Below are positions 26,167 to 34,366 of a stretch of DNA of 64,000 nt, piece by piece. The stretch is from Chromatiales bacterium (lineage in GTDB: Bacteria > Pseudomonadota > Gammaproteobacteria > Chromatiales > Chromatiaceae), in the NCBI GenBank assembly GCA_028284585.1, contig JANQRK010000066.1, positions 1-64,000 of the forward strand. Direction: 5' to 3'. Position 1 is the stretch's first letter; every line of letters starts with the position of its first letter. The translations under genes were made by a program, and so were the position numbers. The notes beneath the pieces are model-generated. The model searched no databases, was not told the origin of the DNA, and saw only the letters and a program-made list of their open reading frames with translations.

Positions 26167-27527
26167 TGGGTCGCGCTGGCACGGTCTTCGCTCATGAGTG
26201 GGCCGGGTTCTGGCGTAGCGGCGTCCTCGTGTTGATGCTGCTGATCGTAGGCGCCATCGGTGTTGCTGTTGCGATTACGGAACACCGCGCGTGGACAAAC
26301 GAGCAAGCACAGCGCGTGGCGTTGCAGGCGCAGGAGCGCGCCCAATGGCTTGGGCTCGGCGGCCTGCACTTTCACAAGGCAGCCCATCTGGGCTATTTCG
26401 TTATTCGAGATCTTCCACCGGGTGTGATCCTCGATCGGGGCGTGTGGGACTTTGGCGGTTCGGCGGTATGGCTGGAGGCGCATAAGCGCAACGCCCCGCG
26501 GCTTCGCGCCGCCGATGATGCAGGGCTTCTCGCCCGAGGCGTGCCCCGCGGTACCGGGCCAGTGGTGCTCTGGCTCGCGACGCTGCTCACAGCTGTTCTC
26601 GCTCATGGTGTGGTGGCCGCCGAGCGGACACGGGGCTCACTTGCTTTCGCCGTGAGTTCCGGCGCGAGCGCGCAGGCGATCGTATTCGGTAAGGCGCTTG
26701 CCGTCACGACGCTCGCCTGGGCCGCCGCGGCCGCGCCGATGGTCGTTGGTGCGGCGTTGGCGATAGGGTCGGGGCTCTCAGTCGCCAGTGCCGCCCAGTG
26801 GGCAACGATGGTCTTCGTAGCGCTCGGCATCTTCGCTGCATTGACGGTAATGGTCTCATCTGTGGCACCACGCCCACTCAGTGCCCTGGTCGCGATACTG
26901 CTGATCTGGTTCGCCATCGCGGTGCTGTGGCCACGGCTCTCCGTCGGCGTGACCGCGCTTGTCACCCCTATCCCTTCCTCGCAAACCGTGCGCAGCGCGG
27001 CCGAAGTCGCGGCTGAAGGGCTGGCCTCGGAGGAGACGCAGCAGGCCGTCCGAGGGCGACTCGCTGCCGATGACGTAGCCGAGCCGAATCCGTCCGGCGT
27101 TTCCGCCTTGGCGGCCGAAATCGACGCGGCTCGTGCCTTTGCCAATATCTTCGCGCCGCTGGAGCAGGGCATGGCGCGCCAAGCCGATTTACTCGACAGG
27201 CTCGCTTGGCTATCGCCCATTTCGGCGGCTGACCGCGCCGCAGATGCGGCCCTCAACGTCAGCGACCGCGATCAATTCGCTTTCGAGGCACAGGCGGAAG
27301 CGATGCGCTTCGCTACCCAAATGGTGCTGAACCAGGCTTGGGCTCGCAAACCCGGGCACGCCCATGGGGACGCAATGATCTGGGCTGCAGTGGTCGAGGC
27401 AGCGGATACGGTGGCCGAGCCCCCGCGCGGCATGAGCGCTGCCGGCTACGGCCTGATCATCTGGGCGGTTGCCGGCGTCGCCGGGCTGGTGGCGTCGGCG
27501 CGCTTGGTCGGGCGCTCGATCCGATGA
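26166..27527 (+). CDS. DUF3526-type ABC-2 permease, module B first subunit
   Basis: A 453-aa membrane protein. The first helix is at about residues 19-38. The extracytoplasmic segment has LHFHKAAHLGYFVIR (His68, 70 and 74), aligning with HPHRMVHYG of the module A first permease. Further helices lie at about 115-270, then a large soluble region and a final helix at about 420-445. ATG at 26166 shares its A with the ATPase stop (TGATG). Alanine-rich and high in GC, it is diverged from module A but the same in plan. Export or import of a metallophore or metal complex cannot be decided from sequence. Confidence 0.77.
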   Translation: MGRAGTVFAHEWAGFWRSGVLVLMLLIVGAIGVAVAITEHRAWTNEQAQRVALQAQERAQWLGLGGLHFHKAAHLGYFVIRDLPPGVILDRGVWDFGGSAVWLEAHKRNAPRLRAADDAGLLARGVPRGTGPVVLWLATLLTAVLAHGVVAAERTRGSLAFAVSSGASAQAIVFGKALAVTTLAWAAAAAPMVVGAALAIGSGLSVASAAQWATMVFVALGIFAALTVMVSSVAPRPLSALVAILLIWFAIAVLWPRLSVGVTALVTPIPSSQTVRSAAEVAAEGLASEETQQAVRGRLAADDVAEPNPSGVSALAAEIDAARAFANIFAPLEQGMARQADLLDRLAWLSPISAADRAADAALNVSDRDQFAFEAQAEAMRFATQMVLNQAWARKPGHAHGDAMIWAAVVEAADTVAEPPRGMSAAGYGLIIWAVAGVAGLVASARLVGRSIR

Positions 27528-28885
27528 AGGCGTTGTTTCGCTGGGAGGCCAACTTGTTGCTGCGTAACCGCATGTTCATCGCAATGGTCGTTGTCCTTGC
27601 GGGCCTCGCCACGCTCGCCGGGTGGCAGGGCGGCGCGCTGGCAAGGGCGCAAGCGGTGGCCATCGAGCGCGCCGCCGAGCTCGAGCAGGCAAGCGACGCG
27701 GAAGCGCTGACGACAGCTGCGCGGATTAAGGCCGCTGAGATCGATCCGCCCTGGTGGCAGAGCCCGCTGAATGTCCAGGCTTGGTCGTATGCCATGGTGC
27801 GCCACGTCTCACTACCACCAGAGCCGTTAGCAGGAATAGCGATAGCCGACGCCGATCTCAAACCCTTCCTGTTCAGGATCAATCCGCACCCGCCGGATCG
27901 CTGGTCCAACAAGGCATCCGAGTTGACTCCCTCGGTCGCCGCCTATGGTGGGTTCGATCTGGTGGACCTGATACTCATGCTGACGCCGCTTGTTGCCCTC
28001 ATCGCCTTCGCCGACGTGATTCGAGACCGTGACGGCTCGGACCGGCAGCACCTTGGGATCGTCCAGAGCGCGGGGGAGATGAGGTTACTCGCCGCACGGC
28101 TCGCGCCCCGTGCCGCCCTCGCATTGGTGGCAATCGGCGCGGCAGCTACCGCAGGGTTCGTGGCGAGCGCGCCGCCGCTTTCAGTGGAGACGGTGTTGGG
28201 CGCGGTTACCATCCTCGCCGTCTTCATCACGCATGGCGTGTTCTGGGTCGCCCTTGGGTCGATGCTGATTATCGCGCTGCGTGGCGCAGTGACGACCTGC
28301 GCGGTGTTCGTTTCGCTGTGGTTCGTAATCGGCGTGCTCTCCCCATCGATGGTGGAAACGGTGGCGCGCATCACCTCGCCGCCACCAGCACCGCTAGCTA
28401 CTTTTTCCGCGGAACGCGCAGCCATCGTCGCGGCCCGGATGCGTGAGGAGCAGCTGACCCGCGCCTACGCCGCCGGTGACCCGCTGGCGAGTGAAGTGCT
28501 ACTCGGTGCACTGGAGCACGGCGAACTGCTGATTACGCCAACCAATCTCCTGATCCAGCGGGATGTCGACCGCCGACGGGCTGCACCGAGAAAGTCAGAG
28601 GAGAACGCGCGCAGCATTTTCGAACGGCGCGCACGTAGACTCGCGCTCGGATCGCCAACACTCATCGCGCGCGATGCACTACATGAAATAGCGGGGCGTG
28701 GATGGTGTCGGAGAGCGGCGTTCTACACACAGGTCGACGCCTACTATGCCGACCTGCAAACCCGTTTCACACCACTGCTGATGCGCCGAGCCGTATTGGA
28801 CGATGTGCACTTACCTCCACATTTCGAATTCGATATCCCGGACCATGAAAATCGAGCCCGATCCTCAGCAGCCCCAAGCTGCTAA
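27524..28885 (+). CDS. DUF3526-type ABC-2 permease, module B second subunit
   Basis: A 453-aa membrane protein starting at ATG 27524, overlapping the preceding stop as ATGA. The first helix is at about 15-35. A long extracytoplasmic region holds PPWWQSPLNVQAWSYAMVRH and PPEPLAGIAIADADLKPF, the DUF3526-type pattern. Helices follow at about 145-285, then a soluble C-terminal region. No clear last membrane helix is seen, as in the second subunit of module A. Just downstream lie decayed sequences rather than further operon genes. Confidence 0.75.
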   Translation: MKALFRWEANLLLRNRMFIAMVVVLAGLATLAGWQGGALARAQAVAIERAAELEQASDAEALTTAARIKAAEIDPPWWQSPLNVQAWSYAMVRHVSLPPEPLAGIAIADADLKPFLFRINPHPPDRWSNKASELTPSVAAYGGFDLVDLILMLTPLVALIAFADVIRDRDGSDRQHLGIVQSAGEMRLLAARLAPRAALALVAIGAAATAGFVASAPPLSVETVLGAVTILAVFITHGVFWVALGSMLIIALRGAVTTCAVFVSLWFVIGVLSPSMVETVARITSPPPAPLATFSAERAAIVAARMREEQLTRAYAAGDPLASEVLLGALEHGELLITPTNLLIQRDVDRRRAAPRKSEENARSIFERRARRLALGSPTLIARDALHEIAGRGWCRRAAFYTQVDAYYADLQTRFTPLLMRRAVLDDVHLPPHFEFDIPDHENRARSSAAPSC

Positions 28886-28906
28886 CCTTTATGACCTTAA
28901 GGTCAC

Positions 28907-28963
28907 TCCCAATCCAATGGCTCAGGTGGACTAAGAATGGTGCTACCTCGCGAAGAAATCGGA
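28907..28963 (+). pseudogene. 3'-end remnant of an M14 (AstE/AspA-type) gene
   Basis: This 57-bp stretch matches 4632-4688, the 3' end of the M14 gene, at 45 of 57 positions by eye. In frame it reads NPMAQVD, then a stop, then EWCYLAKK, against NPAAQVDQEWFYLAKR. It is the tail of a lost second copy, placed just after module B. Confidence 0.7.
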
Positions 28964-28972
28964 TGGCTTACG

Positions 28973-29242
28973 TCATTGCTGAAACTTGACGAACTGCAGA
29001 GCTGGCTCGCGTTTGCTGATCAGAATCTGATCGAAGTTGCCGATCTTCGTCAGCTCCTGGATGGTACGGGCGGCAATGATGCTCTGAACGTCAATCAAGC
29101 TGCCGCCGCTTCCTGCAACACCAGCAAGCGCATGCAAAACGGCACCGTCAAATCGTGCCTCGCCAGTGCGACGGCATATGCTGGGTGCGAAGGCTTCCTG
29201 AGTAGCACAGGCCGGCGCGCGAGCGAACGCCTGTTCGGCCGT
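28973..29242 (-). pseudogene. coherent minus-strand frame without a start codon
   Basis: The minus strand reads for 89 codons with protein-like composition, for example RFDGAVLHALAGVAGSGG and IIAARTIQELTKIGNFDQ, and ends PALQFVKFQQ then stop. No ATG, GTG or TTG start near the upstream stop (29243-29245) was found, and the frame begins just before folK on the other strand. I do not recognise the family. It looks like the C-terminal part of a truncated gene. Confidence 0.35.
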
Positions 29243-29247
29243 TCATC

Positions 29248-29733
29248 ATGGCGATCGTCTATCTAAGCCTGGGCACCAACCTGGGTGACCGGGCTCGCAA
29301 TCTCGAGTGTGCTATCGCGTCCCTCAGCGAGGTGTTGGATAGGCTGGTCCTTTCGCCGCTCTACCAAACCGACCCCTGGGAGTTCGCCGATCAGCCCTAC
29401 TTCTACAATCTTTGTCTGCGCGGTGAAACGACGCTCGATGCTCGGGTGTTGCTGGGCCTGCTCAAGGGCATGGAGCGTGAACTTGGTCGGGCCGAAGGAG
29501 CCGCCCGGGGATCGAGACTGGTCGACATCGACCTGCTGTTCTACGACGATCTTGTAATCGACGAGCTAACACTGAAGGTACCCCATCCGCGTATCCGCGG
29601 TCGCGCCTTCGTGCTGATTCCGCTGCTTGGCCTGGCCGAGAGCCTATACCATCCGGCGCTCGGTCGTTCGATCCGCTCACTCGTCGGTGAAGTGGATGCG
29701 AGGACGGTGCGCCGTTTGGAGTGGAGGCTTTAG
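29248..29733 (+). CDS. folK: 6-hydroxymethyl-dihydropterin pyrophosphokinase
   Basis: A 161-aa FolK, which transfers pyrophosphate from ATP to hydroxymethyl-dihydropterin in folate synthesis. Seen motifs are the N-terminal YLSLGTNLGDR, YQTDPW, QPYFYNLC, the segment MERELGR, VDIDLLFYDD and the closing HPRIRGRAFVLIPL. A typical Arg-Trp pair before the IDxDLL motif is replaced by RGSRLV. A copy beside zinc-linked genes fits with FolE2 in the same island, so folate synthesis may be supported here under zinc limitation (inference). It stands alone on the plus strand between decayed sequences, and its stop overlaps the end of a minus-strand frame. Confidence 0.88.
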   Translation: MAIVYLSLGTNLGDRARNLECAIASLSEVLDRLVLSPLYQTDPWEFADQPYFYNLCLRGETTLDARVLLGLLKGMERELGRAEGAARGSRLVDIDLLFYDDLVIDELTLKVPHPRIRGRAFVLIPLLGLAESLYHPALGRSIRSLVGEVDARTVRRLEWRL

Positions 29734-29924
29734 TTGCATCGGATAGTTGCTGCTGTGGCTAACCGGCTGCTGAGTTCATCACCACCGCTTTCATTGAGGC
29801 CAAGCAAAGCGGCGCGAGCGACCAGTGCCGCGTCCGGTTCCGGCGCTCCGATGTGATATCGACGGCCCGAGGGTGTGTCTTTGACTACGACGGTCGGACC
29901 TGCATCTGTGTGAACCTGGCACTC
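29730..29924 (-). pseudogene. startless minus-strand frame after the small operon gene
   Basis: Directly after two consecutive stops (TGA TAG) ending the small gene at 29928, the same minus-strand frame continues open for over 60 codons with protein-like sequence: HTDAGPTVVVKDTPSGRRYH, GAPEPDAALVARAALLGL, and ends ATIRCN. A GGAG site is present, but no ATG, GTG or TTG starts the frame. It may be a decayed C-terminal part of a longer ancestral gene or a gene with a rare start. Family unknown. Confidence 0.35.
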
Positions 29925-29927
29925 CTA

Positions 29928-30164
29928 TCACGCCTCGGAAGCAGCGCGTTGCAACCAGCCCAGCACCTGCTCGTGATAGGACTCGCCGTACAAGCTTGCG
30001 AAACGTTGTGACTCCTCATGGCGCGGATCACCGAGAACAGCGATGCGCGCTTTGAGAAACTCAGGCGTCAAAGCCAGACCGCATTTGACCTCGATGCAAT
30101 AGCGCCAGCTTGTGTAGTCGCTGGGGAACAGTTCTGCGGCATAGCGTTCGGTATTATCGGCCAC
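29928..30164 (-). CDS. small protein in the COG0523 operon, function unknown
   Basis: A 78-aa protein from GTG 30164, four bases after the stop of the COG0523 gene. The sequence is mostly helical and charged, with ELFPSDYTSWRYCIEVKCG near residues 12-30 and RFASLYGESYHEQVLGW near the end. Two Cys (in RYCIEVKC) and one late His are the only likely metal-binding residues. No membrane segment or signal peptide is seen. Its position as last gene of the DUF1826-DUF1826-COG0523 operon suggests a partner or target of the GTPase. I do not recognise the family. Confidence 0.6.
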   Translation of the reverse strand: MADNTERYAAELFPSDYTSWRYCIEVKCGLALTPEFLKARIAVLGDPRHEESQRFASLYGESYHEQVLGWLQRAASEA

Positions 30165-30168
30165 GGGA

Positions 30169-31395
30169 TCAGCCCTCGTCTTGCTCGGCAAACCACTTCG
30201 GGAAGGGATCGTCGAACACCTTCCAGGCGTCAGGACCAGCCGCCATCTCGGCATCGGTGAGCAGGCAACGATCGAGGATCTCTCTGGTCTTCTCTGGCTC
30301 GAGGTGCTGGCCGATGAACACGATCTCCTGGCGACGGTCGCCGTAGGCCCCGTCAAACTCTTCTTCGATACGGGCGCGGTGTCTAGGGTCCTCTGGCCAA
30401 TGCTTGCGTGGTACAGCAGCCCACCACATGCCTGCCGGGCCATGGCGCACGATACCACCTGCCTGTGACCATTCGCCTGCAGCGTTAGGGCGTGAGGCGA
30501 GCCAGAAAAATCCCTTCGAACGCAGCACGTCGCCCGGCCAGTCGGTTTTTAGCGCCTCGGCGAAGCGCGCCGGATGAAACGGGCGACGTGCACGATAGAC
30601 AAAGTTGGCGATACCGTATTCTTCAGTCTCTGGCGTATGCTCGCCGCGGATCTCGGCGAGCCACCCCGGTGACTGTGCGGCCCGTGCAAAGTCGAAGCGC
30701 CCGGTGCCCATCACCCGGTCCAACGGCACCTTGCCGAAGCTGGCATAGAGGATCTCGGCATGTCGGTTGAGCTGGCGCAAGGCATGCTCCAACCGCTCAC
30801 GCTCGGCGCTGGTGATCAGGTCGATCTTATTGATGATAATCACGTCCGCGAACTCGACCTGGTCGATCAACAAGTCGGACACGGTGCGCGCATCTTCCTC
30901 GCCGAGCGACTCGCCGCGCGCCTGCAGGCTGTCTGCTTTATCCAGGTCGACGCTGAAATTGACGGCATCCACGACTGTCACCATGGTATCGAGACCCGCG
31001 ACGTCGGATAGGCTGGTGCCCTCCTCATCGCGAAACGTGAAGGTCTCAGCCACCGGCAATGGCTCCGAGATGCCGGTCGACTCGATCACGAGGTAGTCGA
31101 AGCGTCCGTCTTTTGCTAGGCGGCTGACCTCGACAAGTAGATCCTCACGCAGCGTGCAACAGATACACCCGTTAGTCATCTCGACCAGCTTTTCCTCGGC
31201 GCGGTTCAGCTGGACTTCCTTGTCAACCAGTGCGGCGTCGATGTTGACCTCGGACATATCGTTGACGATGACCGCCACACGCCGGCCTTCACGATTGTTG
31301 AGGATGTGGTTGAGCAGCGTGGTCTTGCCGGCACCAAGAAAGCCGGACAAGACTGTGACTGGCAGTTTGGCGTCTATGCCAGGCGTAGAAGGCAT
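30169..31395 (-). CDS. COG0523 (CobW/ZigA-type) GTPase, putative zinc chaperone
   Basis: A 408-aa G3E-family GTPase. Walker A is GFLGAGKTT (about 18-26), the metal motif [12 protein letters not shown] gives the CxCC site typical of COG0523, and NKID is the guanine-specificity motif. The C-terminal CobW_C domain (about 265-385) contains GFFWLASRP and [14 protein letters not shown]0523 proteins tied to Zur regulons use GTP hydrolysis to hand zinc to client enzymes (known for ZNG1/ZagA-type members). AAGGAG precedes the ATG. It follows two DUF1826 genes after a 45-bp gap and precedes the 78-aa gene. Confidence 0.93.
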   Translation of the reverse strand: MPSTPGIDAKLPVTVLSGFLGAGKTTLLNHILNNREGRRVAVIVNDMSEVNIDAALVDKEVQLNRAEEKLVEMTNGCICCTLREDLLVEVSRLAKDGRFDYLVIESTGISEPLPVAETFTFRDEEGTSLSDVAGLDTMVTVVDAVNFSVDLDKADSLQARGESLGEEDARTVSDLLIDQVEFADVIIINKIDLITSAERERLEHALRQLNRHAEILYASFGKVPLDRVMGTGRFDFARAAQSPGWLAEIRGEHTPETEEYGIANFVYRARRPFHPARFAEALKTDWPGDVLRSKGFFWLASRPNAAGEWSQAGGIVRHGPAGMWWAAVPRKHWPEDPRHRARIEEEFDGAYGDRRQEIVFIGQHLEPEKTREILDRCLLTDAEMAAGPDAWKVFDDPFPKWFAEQDEG

Positions 31396-31440
31396 CTTGG
31401 CTCTCCTTTTCGATTTCCTTGTTGACTACTAATGGTTGAA

Positions 31441-32076
31441 TTACCCAGGCCACAGTGGGTCGAGCGTGATCAGCGTCCGCAGCGATGCGGAGGATCCGAG
31501 ATCGGGTGAACGGTGTATGGCGCCGAACGCGTCGTTGCCCTCCCATAGGGTGCCCTTGAGCAGTACGATCTCCCCCAGGACGGCCTGTATAAAGGCGCCA
31601 CCTCCCGTCTTGGCAGCGTGAAGATCGCAACGTTCGACATCCTGATCGTCAAGCCATTGGGTTCCCGGACCTTGGTAGGTACACACGAGCCGGATGCCGA
31701 CCCGGTCGACATGCCAGCCAGGGCACATGGCGCGACCGATCCGGGCAAGGCGCAGACCGACTGCCGTACAGCCGAGCAGTTCACTAACGACCTCACGCAA
31801 CAACAACAAGTCCTGGATCAGCGCCACCCGGCCCAGCCCGCCTGCCAGACCGTCGAGCTTTGGCTGGTGGGCTGGGAACAGGTTCTCAAGTACCTGCACC
31901 TCCCCTGTTTGCTGCAGCCCAGACAGGTAGGTCTCGATCCCGGGATCGATCTCGCGTTGCCAGGAACAGACCTGCACCCCGGGATCGAAGATCTCGGTCA
32001 GATCAGCAAGTTCCGGAACGCGCCGCCACGTCGGCACCGCGGGGGTCGCGTCGGAAGCCATGTTCGTTTTGGCCAT
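31441..32076 (-). CDS. DUF1826 protein, copy 1
   Basis: A 211-aa DUF1826 protein. Its core includes GWHVDRVGIRLVCTYQGPGT, a conserved His-x-Asp and Cys-containing patch, and a late AIHRSPD motif. DUF1826 genes are repeatedly found beside COG0523 and Znu genes in Zur regulons, but their biochemistry is unknown. The His-x-Asp plus distant His looks like a metal site, perhaps of a cupin or 2-oxoglutarate oxygenase-like fold (inference). It begins three bases after copy 2. Confidence 0.85.
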   Translation of the reverse strand: MAKTNMASDATPAVPTWRRVPELADLTEIFDPGVQVCSWQREIDPGIETYLSGLQQTGEVQVLENLFPAHQPKLDGLAGGLGRVALIQDLLLLREVVSELLGCTAVGLRLARIGRAMCPGWHVDRVGIRLVCTYQGPGTQWLDDQDVERCDLHAAKTGGGAFIQAVLGEIVLLKGTLWEGNDAFGAIHRSPDLGSSASLRTLITLDPLWPG

Positions 32077-32079
32077 GGC

Positions 32080-32745
32080 TCAGCAGTCCAGGCAGAACAA
32101 CACGCGGGTTTGGCCGGAGCCTGCGATCGGCGGTGAACGATGCACCAACCCGTGGCCGACGTTGCCAGGATAGGCATCGCCCTTCATGACACCGACCCAG
32201 AATGGCTCGAACCGCGAAGGTTCGCCGACGCGTATGATGCAGTCGTTGGGTGCACCGCTTGCTTGCGCCACGCGATCGACCTGCGCATCGGTCAGCCATT
32301 CGGTGCCTGGACCACGGTAGGTGCACAATAGTCGCAGGCGCGTGCTATCGACATGGAAACGCCGACAAGCGTCGTCCTCGGTGGTCTCTAGTCGCAGGGC
32401 CACATCCCGCCCTTCGCTGATGCCAAAGAACAGCACCGCCAGCCGCCCCAGGTCGATGCGCCAGCTTTTGAAGGCCAAGGGATCGAGGTCCTGCTGCCCT
32501 AACAGCGCGCATAGGTCGTCGTCGAAAGACGCCGGCGATGTGCAACAACGCGCATCCGACAGGTGGGCGGCTTGAAGGGGTGACAATTCCCGCGTGATCG
32601 CCTGTTGGGCAGGACGTCGCCACAGGCTGAGATTCACGCCGGGGTCGAGGATGCGGTTCAGTACATCGGGTTGATTGCCTGCCGCGTGAGGCGAGGTAGG
32701 CGGTGTCAGGGGCATCGATACAGGATTGATCGCGGTTTGATCCAT
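32080..32745 (-). CDS. DUF1826 protein, copy 2
   Basis: A 221-aa DUF1826 protein with the same core as copy 1: FHVDSTRLRLLCTYRGPGTEW and a late LVHRSPP motif. It is richer in Cys (for example RCCTS), and the C-terminus ends CLDC. ATG at 32745 is chosen because the longer frame would run through the palindromic box at 32779. It is the first gene of the minus-strand operon DUF1826-DUF1826-COG0523-small protein and diverges from the outer-membrane protein/znu operon. Two diverged copies side by side is unusual and suggests subunits or separate substrates. Confidence 0.85.
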   Translation of the reverse strand: MDQTAINPVSMPLTPPTSPHAAGNQPDVLNRILDPGVNLSLWRRPAQQAITRELSPLQAAHLSDARCCTSPASFDDDLCALLGQQDLDPLAFKSWRIDLGRLAVLFFGISEGRDVALRLETTEDDACRRFHVDSTRLRLLCTYRGPGTEWLTDAQVDRVAQASGAPNDCIIRVGEPSRFEPFWVGVMKGDAYPGNVGHGLVHRSPPIAGSGQTRVLFCLDC

Positions 32746-32778
32746 GACGAGCAGATGGTCGTGGACTGAGCGTTGTAT

Positions 32779-32791
32779 GTTATAGCATAAC
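32779..32791. promoter_or_regulatory. candidate Zur-like operator, divergent promoter
   Basis: GTTATAGCATAAC has perfect five-base arms (GTTAT/ATAAC) around AGC. It closely resembles gammaproteobacterial Zur boxes. It lies 34 bp upstream of the DUF1826 start on one side and 97 bp upstream of the His-rich outer-membrane protein on the other, so it could control both operons. Confidence 0.75.
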
Positions 32792-32888
32792 GCCATACTA
32801 TGGTGTCTGAATAAGAATGCAAGTCCCCGTGCAAGTGCACCAGGCTTTTCGGGACGGTTTTCAACACCAAGCGCAGGAGATTGATTGG

Positions 32889-34355
32889 ATGAAGAGATCG
32901 CTACTGGGTGCCGCGGTCGCGGCCACACTGGCTGTCCCACTGCCGGCCAGCGCCGCCGATAGTGCCGACACGGCCGAAATAAAGCGCATGATCGAGCAGA
33001 TGAAGGCCGACTATGAGCAGAAAATCGAGGCCCTAGAACAAAGGCTTAAGGCCACTGAGCAGAAAGCCGAAACGGCGGCCGACACCGCCGAGGATGCCAA
33101 GCAGGCCAGCGCCGCCTCGACCGCGGAACAGAAACGCAGCGGCATCGGAGCCCTGACCTCGGGCACAGGCTTTAACCCAAAGATGTCGGTCATCCTTGAT
33201 GGCAACTATTACCACGATGACGCGGACGGCGAGGGTACGGAACTGCTCGGCGAGGCTTTCAGGGCAGGCGCCGGACACGGCCATGAAGAGGAGGGGGGCG
33301 GCCACGCCCATGGGGGAGCTGACAACGGGTTTAATTTCCGCGAAGCCGAGATCTGGTTCGGCGCCACAGTGGATCCCTATTTTGATGCGTCGGCCACCCT
33401 GGCGGTGGACAGCGATGGTGACGTGGAATTGGAAGAGGCCTTTTTCCAAACCCGCGCCCTGCCGGCGGGTTTTAAAGTCAAGGCCGGAAAGTTTTTCAGC
33501 GACATCGGTTACATCAACCGCCAACACCCCCATGAGTGGGATTTCACCGATCAGAACCTTGTGCATCAAAACCTGTTTGGCTTCAATCTGGCCGATACCG
33601 GGATGCAGGTGACTTGGTTGCCGGAGCTGCCCTTTTACACCTTGCTGGGCTTCGAGGCGTTCCAGGGCGATCAAGAGCGCTTCGGTGCGCTCGTCGAAGA
33701 CGAGGAGGAGCGGGAAGAACTCAATATAGACGACGAGGACGACGGTCCTCGCCTGTTCACCGGTTTCATCAAAGTGGCGCCGGACCTAGGCTACAACCAT
33801 GCCCTGCAATTGGGCGCCTTTGTCGCCCACAGTACCCAGTCCCAGTTAATTGGCGAGATCGACGAGGAAGAGGCCGGCTTTGACGGCGACCAAACCTTGT
33901 GGGGCCTCGACCTAGTTTACAAGTATGATTCACCCCGCCCCCACGGCGCCGGCGATTTCGTTCTCCAGAGCGAATACCTGTATGACCAAAAAGACCTGAA
34001 GCTCACTGCTTTTGAAGCGGATCCGTCGTTAGAGGGCCGTGATCGGGAATTCACCACCGACGGCTGGTATCTGCAGGGCTGGTACGGCATCGCGCCGCGC
34101 TGGCAACTGGGTCTTCGCTATGACGTGCTGGGTCTCACCAACGAGGCCGAAGGGGTAGGCGGCAACGAGGACTTCGATGAATCCGACCGCTGGACCCTCG
34201 GCCTCACCTATCGTCCCAGCGAATTTTCCCTGCTGCGCTTCAACGCAGCCACCGCCGATATCGTCACCAACGAAGACGGTGACACGGAAGGCTTCGATTA
34301 TTTCTATCTGCAATACATCCTCAGCCTAGGCAGCCACGGCGCACACAAATTTTAA
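32889..34355 (+). CDS. His-rich outer-membrane beta-barrel, zinc-uptake candidate
   Basis: A 488-aa protein. Signal peptide (about 1-22, ending PASAAD), a coiled coil (about 28-75), then a predicted beta-barrel ending in HKF, the terminal Phe typical of barrels. A His/Glu/Gly-rich loop at about 126-146 (AGHGHEEEGGGHAHGG) and an acidic loop (DEEEREELNIDDEDD) face the outside or the periplasm. No plug domain is present, so it is not a TonB receptor but porin-like. An AGGAG site precedes the ATG at 32889, which is better than the frame's earlier ATG. It lies 11 bp before znuA. Zinc capture or diffusion across the outer membrane is a strong inference. Confidence 0.8.
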   Translation: MKRSLLGAAVAATLAVPLPASAADSADTAEIKRMIEQMKADYEQKIEALEQRLKATEQKAETAADTAEDAKQASAASTAEQKRSGIGALTSGTGFNPKMSVILDGNYYHDDADGEGTELLGEAFRAGAGHGHEEEGGGHAHGGADNGFNFREAEIWFGATVDPYFDASATLAVDSDGDVELEEAFFQTRALPAGFKVKAGKFFSDIGYINRQHPHEWDFTDQNLVHQNLFGFNLADTGMQVTWLPELPFYTLLGFEAFQGDQERFGALVEDEEEREELNIDDEDDGPRLFTGFIKVAPDLGYNHALQLGAFVAHSTQSQLIGEIDEEEAGFDGDQTLWGLDLVYKYDSPRPHGAGDFVLQSEYLYDQKDLKLTAFEADPSLEGRDREFTTDGWYLQGWYGIAPRWQLGLRYDVLGLTNEAEGVGGNEDFDESDRWTLGLTYRPSEFSLLRFNAATADIVTNEDGDTEGFDYFYLQYILSLGSHGAHKF

Positions 34356-34366
34356 GGGGTAGGAGC

